Source: CAZHWR01 sp964536085
GTDB lineage: Bacteria > Bacillota > Clostridia > Oscillospirales > Ruminococcaceae
Length of the DNA stretch: 11,413 nucleotides
Direction of reading: 5' to 3'
Assembly: GCA_964536085.1 (NCBI GenBank)
Contig: CAZHWR010000053.1
Span: forward strand, 1 to 11,413
Shown: positions 1 to 5,398 of the stretch, one piece after another
Layout: each line of letters starts with the position of its first letter
Numbering within the stretch: position 1 is the first letter of the stretch
Position numbers and translations under genes: made by a program
Notes under the pieces: model-generated
What the model saw: only the letters and a program-made list of their open reading frames with translations
What the model was told of the DNA's origin: nothing
The model's database searches: none

Positions 1-266
1 GAACAAAATCCTACGTTGTAAACAAAAACGGAGTAGTACAGAGAAAAGCAAGCGGCAAAAAGCTTGTCAAGGTCGGAGCTAAGTCGTACATAGTCAACAA
101 GCTTGGAGTTGTACAAAAGGGCAGCAAGAACAAGCTCGTCAAGATTGGCAAGAAAGCCTATATTGTCAATAAGAAAGGCGTAGTACAGAAGAACAAGAAG
201 TCGATAAAAGCCGGCAAGAAGACCTACAAGACCAACAAAAAGGGCGTTGCGACGCTGAAAAAGTAA
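1..266 (+). CDS. C-terminal end of a lysine-rich repeat protein (5' partial)
   Basis: The reading frame is open from the left edge and ends with TAA at 264-266, so only the last 87 residues are visible. They form about three and a half copies of a 22-25 residue repeat with the core K-[ST/A]-Y-[IV]-V-N-K-x-G-V-V-Q, each followed by a basic linker ending in a V/I-G-K-like turn. The pattern (aromatic, then Asn, then Gly about every 23 residues) recalls the cell-wall or glucan-binding type repeats at the ends of surface proteins of gut Clostridia, but here it is very basic, with lysine making up about a third of the residues. By analogy it may tether a secreted protein to the anionic wall; the catalytic or adhesive part would lie upstream, outside the window. 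I do not recognise the specific protein. A terminator follows within 30 bases. Confidence 0.7.
   Translation, partial: TKSYVVNKNGVVQRKASGKKLVKVGAKSYIVNKLGVVQKGSKNKLVKIGKKAYIVNKKGVVQKNKKSIKAGKKTYKTNKKGVATLKK
6..263 (+). repeat. Tandem 22-25 residue protein repeats
   Basis: Units start at bases 6, 81, 153 and 219 and code for 25, 24, 22 and 15 residues. Each opens with K-x-Y and carries VNK-x-GVVQ (the last is TNKKGVA). Units shorten towards the C terminus by loss of linker residues, and the last lacks a linker and ends in LKK. The DNA of the units has diverged at synonymous positions, so this is an old protein repeat, not a recent DNA duplication. Confidence 0.8.
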
Positions 267-290
267 CGCTCCTTAATAAAAGCAAAGAAA

Positions 291-320
291 AAAGGGCGCG
301 GATTATTCCGTGCCTTTTTT
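291..320 (+). terminator. Intrinsic terminator of the repeat-protein gene
   Basis: Stem GGCGCGG (295-301) pairs with CCGTGCC (308-314), with one G-U pair and the loop ATTATT. It is followed directly by six T at 315-320 and preceded by an A-rich stretch. It lies about 30 bases after the stop codon. Confidence 0.85.
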
Positions 321-618
321 ATGCGGGCTGTTTACCGATATCTCGCCTTTATACCTATTGCTTATGGCAGTACAGCGTGCGGGTGAACTATCATTTTTCA
401 TTTTTAAAGATTAGTAATTTAAATATCAAAATATTGTAGCATAGGCTTCAATATAAACATTACTATCCGGCAAAGATTGTAAAGCGATTGTCCGCTGTCT
501 GCGGTTTGCTCTTTCTGCCGCTTTACAGTAGGATGTTGTGTGGCGTTATGGAGGACGAACAGAGATAATATGGAATTTTGAAAGCTGTGGCTTTCATATC
601 GGGATTGGAGGAAAGATA
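321..618 (+). other. Intergenic region with possible gene remnant
   Basis: No intact gene is supported. On the plus strand one frame is open from 440 to a TAA at 566-568 and has no good start; its end reads roughly LLFLPLYSRMLCGVMEDEQR, which looks like a membrane-protein tail and could be the debris of a gene that preceded the ABC-transporter pseudogene. A small perfect hairpin, TGAAAGC-TGTG-GCTTTCA, lies at 579-596, just before the ribosome-binding site at 606-611. I see no convincing promoter. Confidence 0.35.
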
Positions 619-1258
619 GTGAATAAACAATTGTTTCCGCGCTAAAATACAACATGCTTGATTTTCTGCGGATTCCGTTTAAAATTGCCCCGGTGATAAC
701 AACGATAAAAATAGCAAACCAGTTTTTAAGTTCGCTCATGCCGTCGTTGCAGATACTGATTACAGTGAGCTTTATCGACACGGCGATTGCCATTTTCGGC
801 GGCAGTGCAAAGATGGCTCAGATATATCCGTCGCTTTTGCTGCTGTTTTCGCTTGCGTTTACTCCGCTGAACGCTCTGCTGATGAAAAAATATGTCGTGC
901 TGGAATTCGATTTAAAGCTTGAACGGGAGTGCATGGAGGCGATGCTCGAAAAACGTGCAAGCTTGATTACAAGCATATAGAAAACAATGAAACATGGGAT
1001 TTGATTATAAGAACCTGCAATAATCCGGATGAAAAAATTACCGATGGCTATAATGGAATTATGACGCTGTTTGATATTTCAACGCGGATTATTTCAACTC
1101 TCGCCGTGCTTACGGCGCAGACCCGGTGGCTCGGAATAGTGTTCGCTTTGGATTCCGCTCCGATAATATACGTCGGCAAAAAAAGCGGAAGCGACATTTA
1201 CAAGGCGCATATTGAGGAGGAAAAATGGTACGAGGATGCGGTTTCACAAAACGCCTGA
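619..1258 (+). pseudogene. ABC transporter transmembrane domain, frameshifted and truncated
   Basis: The original start is probably the GTG at 619, 7 bases after TGGAGG (606-611), reading VNKQLFPR before a stop. A one-base loss near 637-642 moves the frame; the text then continues as ALKYNMLDFLRIPFKIAPVI and on through membrane segments to MLEKRAS. A second shift at about 963-968 (AGCTTGAT, best explained by loss of one C from AGCCTTGAT) breaks the run before DYKHIENNETWDLI, which continues in the next frame to the TGA at 1256-1258. Put together it reads as the N-terminal transmembrane domain of a bacteriocin/lipid-exporter type ABC protein (coupling-helix text near EKRASLDYKHIENNETWDL, later membrane segments, HIEEEKWY). 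The Walker A, signature and Walker B motifs expected in about 300 further residues are absent. Two frameshifts and loss of the ATPase domain make function very unlikely. Sequencing error could explain one shift but not the missing domain. Confidence 0.8.
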
Positions 1259-1280
1259 TAATAAATTAAACACATTAAAA

Positions 1281-1319
1281 CTGCCCCGCGTATTCATTTG
1301 ATACGCGGGGCGGTTTTTT
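1281..1319. terminator. Bidirectional intrinsic terminator
   Basis: GCCCCGCGTAT (1283-1293) pairs perfectly with ATACGCGGGGC (1301-1311), extended by a G-U and a C-G pair, with the 7-base loop TCATTTG. There is a T6 run on the plus strand (1314-1319) and four A at 1277-1280 that give a T run on the minus strand. It ends the ABC pseudogene on the plus strand and tcdA on the minus strand; the T run overlaps the tcdA stop codon. Confidence 0.93.
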
Positions 1320-2028
1320 AATCTGTAAGACTTTTGATTACATGCGAGGTCAAAATATATCCCGCGACAGGCGGGCAAAACGATATGCTTCCCGGAGAGT
1401 GGCGGGAGGAGGAGTCGTCTTTGATTAAAGATTTTTTAGGCGTTTCGGTCGAATATACCGTCATAAGCCCGGCAACGCCGCGCTTTTTCAGTTCCCGGCG
1501 CATAACCCGCGCCAGCCCACAGCCGCAGCCCGCGGTTTCGGAAATGTCGCCCAGCTTGAATTTGGTTGGGTCTAATCGGTTGCCCGTTCCCATACAGGAG
1601 ACAATTGGAATGTCTTTTTTGAACGCAGTTTCTATCAGGTCCAGCTTTGATGAAACCGTGTCGATAGCGTCGACAATATAATCGGGCTTTGTATCGAAAA
1701 GCAGTTCTCGGTTTTCGGCTGAATAAAACGCTTCGACAACGGTTATATCGGCGTTGGGATTTATGATTAAAAGCCGTTCTTCAGCGGTTTTGCATTTGCT
1801 TTTTCCTATTGTTTGTTCCGTAGCAAAAAGCTGGCGGTTTAGGTTGGTTATATCAAAAACGTCGTTATCGCATAAAACAAGGCTTCCTATACCCGCGCGG
1901 CACAACGCCTCGGCGCATGCTCCGCCGACGCCGCCCAAGCCCACAACGGCCACTTTGGAGGATCTAAGCTTTGAAAGATTGTCTGAGCCGATCAACAGCT
2001 CGGTTCTTGAAAAAATATTTTCATCCAA
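1318..2028 (-). CDS. tcdA: tRNA threonylcarbamoyladenosine dehydratase (TcdA/YgdL, ThiF/E1-like)
   Basis: Cytoplasmic enzyme of the E1/ThiF superfamily that uses ATP to dehydrate and cyclise the t6A at position 37 of ANN-decoding tRNAs to ct6A. The 236-residue protein has the expected family length. Visible features are the ATP-binding glycine loop G-L-G-G-V-G at residues 30-35, the acidic strand end CDNDVFDITNLNRQ (53-66) with the conserved N-x-N-R-Q, DAIDT (120-124), G-T-G-N-R-L-D-P (147-154) and the family hallmark LARVMRREL (172-180). The segment before it reads CGCG where many relatives have a CP or DP. The start is TTG at 2028; an AGGG lies about 10 bases upstream, and no in-frame ATG gives a better N terminus. 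It sits 22 bases after the terminator of the putative 6S RNA with no visible promoter of its own, so it may depend on read-through. Confidence 0.93.
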   Translation of the reverse strand: MDENIFSRTELLIGSDNLSKLRSSKVAVVGLGGVGGACAEALCRAGIGSLVLCDNDVFDITNLNRQLFATEQTIGKSKCKTAEERLLIINPNADITVVEAFYSAENRELLFDTKPDYIVDAIDTVSSKLDLIETAFKKDIPIVSCMGTGNRLDPTKFKLGDISETAGCGCGLARVMRRELKKRGVAGLMTVYSTETPKKSLIKDDSSSRHSPGSISFCPPVAGYILTSHVIKSLTD

Positions 2029-2040
2029 AAAATCACGCCC

Positions 2041-2071
2041 TAAAAGTAAACGCGGGCTTTTTAAGCCCGCG
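2041..2071 (-). terminator. Terminator of the putative 6S RNA
   Basis: On the minus strand CGCGGGCTT (2071-2063) pairs perfectly with AAGCCCGCG (2059-2051) around a 3-base loop, followed by TTTACTTTT (2050-2042). The T run is interrupted by AC, so termination may be incomplete, which matters because tcdA starts just downstream. Confidence 0.8.
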
Positions 2072-2296
2072 CTGATAGATAAAAATCATCCGCCTTGTAG
2101 TCGTGCGGCAGATAAAAACCCGTCGAAAGACAGGTGGGTGCGCTCCTTTCGGTTTTTCGCTCCCTTCGTCCATAAAAATGGGAGGTCTGCAAGCTGCCGA
2201 AAGAGAAATACTCCCTTAAAATAAGTGTTGGATTAATGACATACCGCACTGACTGAGACCAAGGCAGAAAGACAAATCAATATAGTTTGAATTTAT
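2044..2296 (-). ncRNA. ssrS: Probable 6S RNA (SsrS)
   Basis: 6S RNA binds the housekeeping RNA polymerase holoenzyme by mimicking an open promoter. This region has its own promoter and terminator, no plausible protein, and folds as expected. The closing stem pairs 2268-2260 with 2097-2089 (9 bp), 2254-2251 with 2102-2099 (4 bp) and 2249-2242 with 2110-2103 (8 bp). A large central bubble follows. The inner arm pairs CTTTCGG (2203-2197) with CCGAAAG (2152-2146), and inside it CTCCC (2184-2180) with GGGAG (2164-2160). The 3' side of the bubble holds the hairpin CCTGTC-TTTC-GACGGG (2134-2119), just after GCGCACCCA, in the position where many bacterial 6S RNAs have a short 3' hairpin. Transcript length is about 250 nt from the predicted start, or about 180 nt across the closing stem, close to known 6S size. 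The order 6S RNA then a metabolic gene recalls ssrS-ygfA of E. coli. The 5' end is predicted, not known. Another structured RNA remains possible. Confidence 0.72.
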
Positions 2297-2302
2297 ATTA
2301 TA

Positions 2303-2331
2303 ATTATAACTTAGCAAACTGAAAAAATCAA
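2303..2331 (-). promoter_or_regulatory. Sigma-A promoter of the putative 6S RNA
   Basis: The minus strand has TTGATT (2331-2326), a 17-base spacer, then a perfect TATAAT (2308-2303). It lies between the DUF1292 stop codon and the structured RNA, predicting a start near 2296. A second TATAAT overlaps directly downstream, so the start could be a few bases later. Confidence 0.75.
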
Positions 2332-2348
2332 CGGAAAATTTTACTGCT

Positions 2349-2657
2349 TTATCCGTCAAATTCTTCTTCAAAAATATCGCTGAGGCGCTCTAAAAAGATG
2401 TTTCCGATTTTTTCGTATTCATCGTCGTCATCGATTGAGGCCATCATCTCTTCGCCGTCGACTATTTCGGATTTTAAGACCACAAGGTCTCCGTCGTCGT
2501 CAAGCGATTCCTCCGCGGTTTCAAAGTAGGGTATAAGCGCGAAATAACGCTGGTCGTCAATTTCAAGAACGTCCAGCAGTTCAAACGCTTGCTCTGTTCC
2601 TTCTTCATCTACAAGCGTGTAGATATCGGGATTAAGTTCCATATTCTCTTCAGACAT
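2349..2657 (-). CDS. DUF1292 domain-containing acidic protein
   Basis: A small soluble protein of 102 residues and the YrzB/DUF1292 family common in Firmicutes; its biochemical role is unknown. The family pattern is clear: an N-terminal strand with D-E-x-G-x-E-x-x-F-E-L-L-D (about 17-29), then a segment on Y-F-A-L-I-P-Y (38-44), an acidic turn, and L-V-V-L-K (58-62) before a charged C-terminal helix. About a third of the residues are Asp or Glu. The ATG at 2657 is supported by GGAGG at 2668-2664, 6 bases away, and by the promoter 50 bases upstream. In many Clostridia DUF1292 genes sit near ruvX and alaS, but not here. Only a weak hairpin (2352-2356 with 2331-2335) follows the gene, so transcription may continue into the 6S-like RNA and tcdA. 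Confidence 0.9.
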   Translation of the reverse strand: MSEENMELNPDIYTLVDEEGTEQAFELLDVLEIDDQRYFALIPYFETAEESLDDDGDLVVLKSEIVDGEEMMASIDDDDEYEKIGNIFLERLSDIFEEEFDG

Positions 2658-2703
2658 ATCGATCCTCCGTTTTGCGTATAGAGTGGTTGTTTATCTGTAA
2701 ACT

Positions 2704-2732
2704 ATTGTAACCCGCAATCACACTAAAGTCAA
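2704..2732 (-). promoter_or_regulatory. Sigma-A promoter of the DUF1292 gene
   Basis: The minus strand has TTGACT (2732-2727), a 17-base spacer and TACAAT (2709-2704), leaving a short 5' leader of about 40 bases. It is divergent from the plus-strand promoter at 2792-2820. Confidence 0.8.
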
Positions 2733-2791
2733 TTAAAAATCCGCGCATATAAAATATTTATAAAAATTTCTGAAAAAGTATAAAAAAACTA

Positions 2792-2820
2792 TTGACATAT
2801 GTATAAAAAAGTGCTATATT
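2792..2820 (+). promoter_or_regulatory. Near-consensus plus-strand promoter
   Basis: A perfect TTGACA (2792-2797), a 17-base spacer and TATATT (2815-2820) predict a start near 2827. The only thing directly downstream is a 19-codon ORF with a good ribosome-binding site. This is the strongest plus-strand promoter in the window, yet it leads into a region without a recognisable gene. Confidence 0.75.
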
Positions 2821-2864
2821 ATAAATACAAGATAGGACTCAATAAAAAATATGAGGTGATTCCA

Positions 2865-2924
2865 ATGGGAAGTAATGAACAGATCGAGTCACAATTGAAT
2901 ATGGGAATGGCTTCAGCGGTTTAA
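2865..2924 (+). CDS. Small ORF of 19 residues behind a strong promoter and RBS
   Basis: The ATG at 2865 follows GAGGTGA (2853-2859) by 5 bases, an excellent ribosome-binding site, and sits about 40 bases after the predicted transcription start. The product would be MGSNEQIESQLNMGMASAV, polar at the front, with no signal peptide, membrane segment or cysteine. I do not recognise it. The same frame is open for another 59 codons beyond the TAA (2925-3101), coding for a basic stretch, so this could be the start of a longer gene broken by a stop codon, a leader peptide, or a true short peptide. Related leader motifs recur at 3374 and 3536. Translation is plausible from the signals; function is unknown. 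Confidence 0.4.
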   Translation: MGSNEQIESQLNMGMASAV

Positions 2925-3635
2925 ATAAAAGCTATTTTATTCCGTAGGTTACGATTATCGAGAAAGCAAATACTTCCTCAAAAAAATAATCGGTGCCGGA
3001 AACTCACAGAAGTGATTGAACTCCAAAGCGTATTAAACCGCACAAAAAAACAGCGAAGAGCCTGTCTTAACCGAATTGTCTTGTTTATATTTAATTTTTC
3101 TTAATCTGGAACTGATGAATGTAAATGTGAATGATATGCGATCGATGGGTATGAATCTGTCGGCTACGTTTCTGCAATTCGGTAAACTCAATAAAAGCTG
3201 TTTTGCATAATTGAATATAAATGAGCGGCATAGTTTGATAACGGTAAGTGTCAGGCATGTAGCCACACGGTATCAAATACAGCCGCAAAAGTGATATAAT
3301 TAATTGGTCACAATCAGAATGTTTATTATTTGAGGTCATTCTCATATGATATTGTAAATGAGAATAACTTGAACAGGTGGTTCCGATGTATTAATCAGAA
3401 ACAATCCAAATAACAGAAACTTTTATTTGAATTTAGCGTAAATATCAAAACAGCGTTTGTTTTGATGAGTTTAACGGTAAAGTAATATGATTAAAAGATT
3501 CTTTTGTATTAATATTAAAAAATACTATATGTTATGAGGTGAGTCCGCCCGAATAGTTGTTACGGCGAAATACGCCGGATAAATACATCCGGCGTCGGTC
3601 AAATGATAAAATTGTTTTAAAATGAAAAGTTAATA
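2925..3635. other. Long AT-rich region without a recognisable gene
   Basis: About 700 bases on the transcribed side of the promoter at 2792. Minus-strand frames at 3033-3266 and 3091-3345 are open, but they overlap each other, lack ribosome-binding sites and have unprotein-like composition. Visible structure: a second leader-like motif CAGGTGGTTCCGATG (3374-3388) followed by only one codon and a stop; a third, GAGGTGAGTCC (3536-3546), with no start codon; the inverted repeat ATTCTCAT/ATGAGAAT at 3338-3345 and 3358-3365; and a perfect 9-bp hairpin ACGCCGGAT-AAATAC-ATCCGGCGT at 3572-3595 without a T run. It may be a decayed gene cluster or the body of a non-coding transcript ending at the terminator near 3670. 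Confidence 0.5.
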
Positions 3636-3675
3636 ATAATAAAAAGCGGTTCAATGTTGAACCGCTTTTTATTAT
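3636..3675. terminator. Bidirectional intrinsic terminator
   Basis: AAAAAGCGGTTCAA (3641-3654) pairs with TTGAACCGCTTTTT (3657-3670), and the pairing extends as ATAAT/ATTAT on the outside. A and T runs on both flanks let it act on both strands: for the three-gene minus-strand operon ending at 3734 and for any plus-strand transcript from the promoter at 2792. Confidence 0.9.
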
Positions 3676-3733
3676 GTATGTTTTTGTAAGCTGATATACT
3701 AGTTAAATAAAGCGCTGATACTCTGCCGCCTGG

Positions 3734-4522
3734 TTAATTTAAAGCAAGCTGTTTTTTAATTTCGCTGATAACTCCGTATTCGGTATTCGGGGGAGCGATG
3801 AATTTCGCTTTTTTCTTGACCTCGCTGTGAGCATTTATAACGGCGTATCCAAGCCCTGCAACATCGAGCATTTCTATATCGTTCAGATAGTCCCCGAACG
3901 CCATGGTTTCTTCTGCTTTAATTTCGTATTTGTCCATAATCGTTTTTAAAGCTGAGCCTTTATTGATTTCCTTATTCATAATATCAAGCCAGTATTCACC
4001 CGATACCTGTACGGTATATTCGTCGGAAAATTCATTAATGATACGTTCAGACGTGCCGTTCTCGATGCCGTTCATATCAAGTACGGCGATTTTGAAGATA
4101 TCGTCGTCAACGTCGCACAGATTGTCAAGATATATGGGGTTGATATAATATCTCAGGGTTTCCTCCGCCTCGCGTTCGTCAAGCCCGGTCAGATATATTC
4201 CCTTTGTTCCGCAAAGTATAATCCTTGCTCCAAGCTCTTCGCACAGCTGTGCCGCCGAGCTTATGCACGGCTTGTCTATAATCGAGATAAAGGAAAGCTT
4301 GGAATTGTCTACAACATATGCGCCGTTGTCGCAGATAAATGAAATTCTGCTCTCGACTTCGGAAAACTGCTCTTTGAGCGTGGAGTATGATCGTCCGCTG
4401 GCAACGGCGAATTTTATATTGCGCTTGAAAAGCTCGTTTAATACATTAAAAAATTCGGGAGGGAAATTCCCGTTTTCATCAAGCAAAGTACCGTCCATAT
4501 CTGACGCAATAAGTTTAATCAA
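3734..4522 (-). CDS. Cof-type HAD-IIB family phosphatase
   Basis: Soluble haloacid-dehalogenase superfamily hydrolase, Cof/YidA type, that dephosphorylates small metabolites, usually sugar phosphates or nucleotide cofactors; the substrate cannot be told. All four HAD motifs are present in the 262 residues: I, D8-M-D10-G-T-L-L with nucleophile D8 and acid/base D10; II, S42-G-R; III, K188 in NKGSAL; IV, G210-D211-x-x-N-D215 for Mg2+ binding. The C2-type cap lies between motifs II and III (about 80-180). The start is TTG at 4522, with GGAGG at 4535-4531, 8 bases upstream, inside the end of the preceding gene. It begins 3 bases after the epimerase stop, so the two are translationally coupled. The pairing suggests work on related sugars, which is inference. 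Confidence 0.93.
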   Translation of the reverse strand: MIKLIASDMDGTLLDENGNFPPEFFNVLNELFKRNIKFAVASGRSYSTLKEQFSEVESRISFICDNGAYVVDNSKLSFISIIDKPCISSAAQLCEELGARIILCGTKGIYLTGLDEREAEETLRYYINPIYLDNLCDVDDDIFKIAVLDMNGIENGTSERIINEFSDEYTVQVSGEYWLDIMNKEINKGSALKTIMDKYEIKAEETMAFGDYLNDIEMLDVAGLGYAVINAHSEVKKKAKFIAPPNTEYGVISEIKKQLALN

Positions 4523-4525
4523 CTG

Positions 4526-5398
4526 TTATACCTCCATGGGTTGTAATTCTAAGGTGTAGGTTTTGCTGTTTTTGGGCAAAAGCGTCTGAACGCCGAATTT
4601 TTGCTCAAATATTCCGAGTTCGTCGCTTCTGTCGTTCATGCCGCACCACGGCTCGACGCAGATGAACGGCGCGCCGACGGGAGCCCAAAGCCCGAACGAT
4701 TCAAATCCGAAAAACGATATTTTAATCGAGTTGTGTGGACTTGATAAAATCACATATTCGGAGTTTATCTTTTCGAACGTCAAAGCGTCTTTGCTAAACA
4801 GCTTATGGTTAAGAACAAGTTCATTTTCGCCCGACATGATTTTGACCCGATTGAAAACGTCCATTGTGCCGTCGGACGCAATCAGCGGGGAATCAAGCGT
4901 TTCCGGCTTTTGAAAAATCAGCTTACAGTCATCGTATTTTGCGCCTTTCTCGTATGCTGCCGGGCATGCAAAAGCAGGATGAAGCCCGAAGCAGTATGGC
5001 ATTGGAGCATCGCTTTGATTAGTAATTTTGTATTTGACCGCAAGCCGTCCGCGAGACAATGTGTAAGTGATTTCGAGCAGGAATTTAAATGGATACTGTT
5101 TTAAAGTAGTTTCGCTCGATTTTAAAACGAAAACTGCGCGCGAATCGCCGCAACAGGCAAGCTCAAACTGCGAATCCCGGGCAAAGCCGTGCTTGCCGAG
5201 GGAGTATTCTGCGCCGTTTATAACGGTTTTGTTGTTTTTCAAAAACCCGATGTTTGGAAATAAAATGGGAAAGCTTTTGCCCCAAAACGCAGGGTCTGAA
5301 TTCCACATGTATTCCTTTTCGCCTACTTGAAAAGATTTCAACTCGGCTCCCACGGCGCTTATTTTAGCCGAGGTATTTCCGCTTTTTAAAACAATCAT
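4526..5398 (-). CDS. Aldose 1-epimerase family protein (LacX/galactose mutarotase-like)
   Basis: Galactose-mutarotase fold protein that interconverts the anomers of hexoses or hexose phosphates in the cytoplasm. The 290 residues fit the LacX-like branch. Visible landmarks: W32 and W39 in the N-terminal sugar-binding part, R74 in HGFARD (70-75) with H70, the catalytic-type H140 in GLHPAF (138-143), and E249 in CVEPWCG (247-253), the expected general base. The ATG at 5398 overlaps the stop of the upstream transporter gene in an ATGA, so it is translated by coupling; no strong separate ribosome-binding site is needed. The HAD phosphatase follows 3 bases after its stop. The exact sugar is unknown, and some members of this branch act on phosphorylated sugars. 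Confidence 0.9.
   Translation of the reverse strand: MIVLKSGNTSAKISAVGAELKSFQVGEKEYMWNSDPAFWGKSFPILFPNIGFLKNNKTVINGAEYSLGKHGFARDSQFELACCGDSRAVFVLKSSETTLKQYPFKFLLEITYTLSRGRLAVKYKITNQSDAPMPYCFGLHPAFACPAAYEKGAKYDDCKLIFQKPETLDSPLIASDGTMDVFNRVKIMSGENELVLNHKLFSKDALTFEKINSEYVILSSPHNSIKISFFGFESFGLWAPVGAPFICVEPWCGMNDRSDELGIFEQKFGVQTLLPKNSKTYTLELQPMEV

Noticed and set aside
419..793. 124-residue minus-strand ORF
   Set aside because: It is antisense to the ABC-transporter pseudogene and the spacer before it, with no RBS and no recognisable motif.
2061..2249. 62-residue minus-strand ORF inside the 6S-like RNA
   Set aside because: It starts within the closing stem and has no RBS, and its sequence is dictated by paired RNA segments; the region reads better as structured RNA.
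3033..3345. Two overlapping minus-strand ORFs of 77 and 84 residues
   Set aside because: They occupy the same DNA in different frames, lack ribosome-binding sites and look like translated AT-rich spacer.
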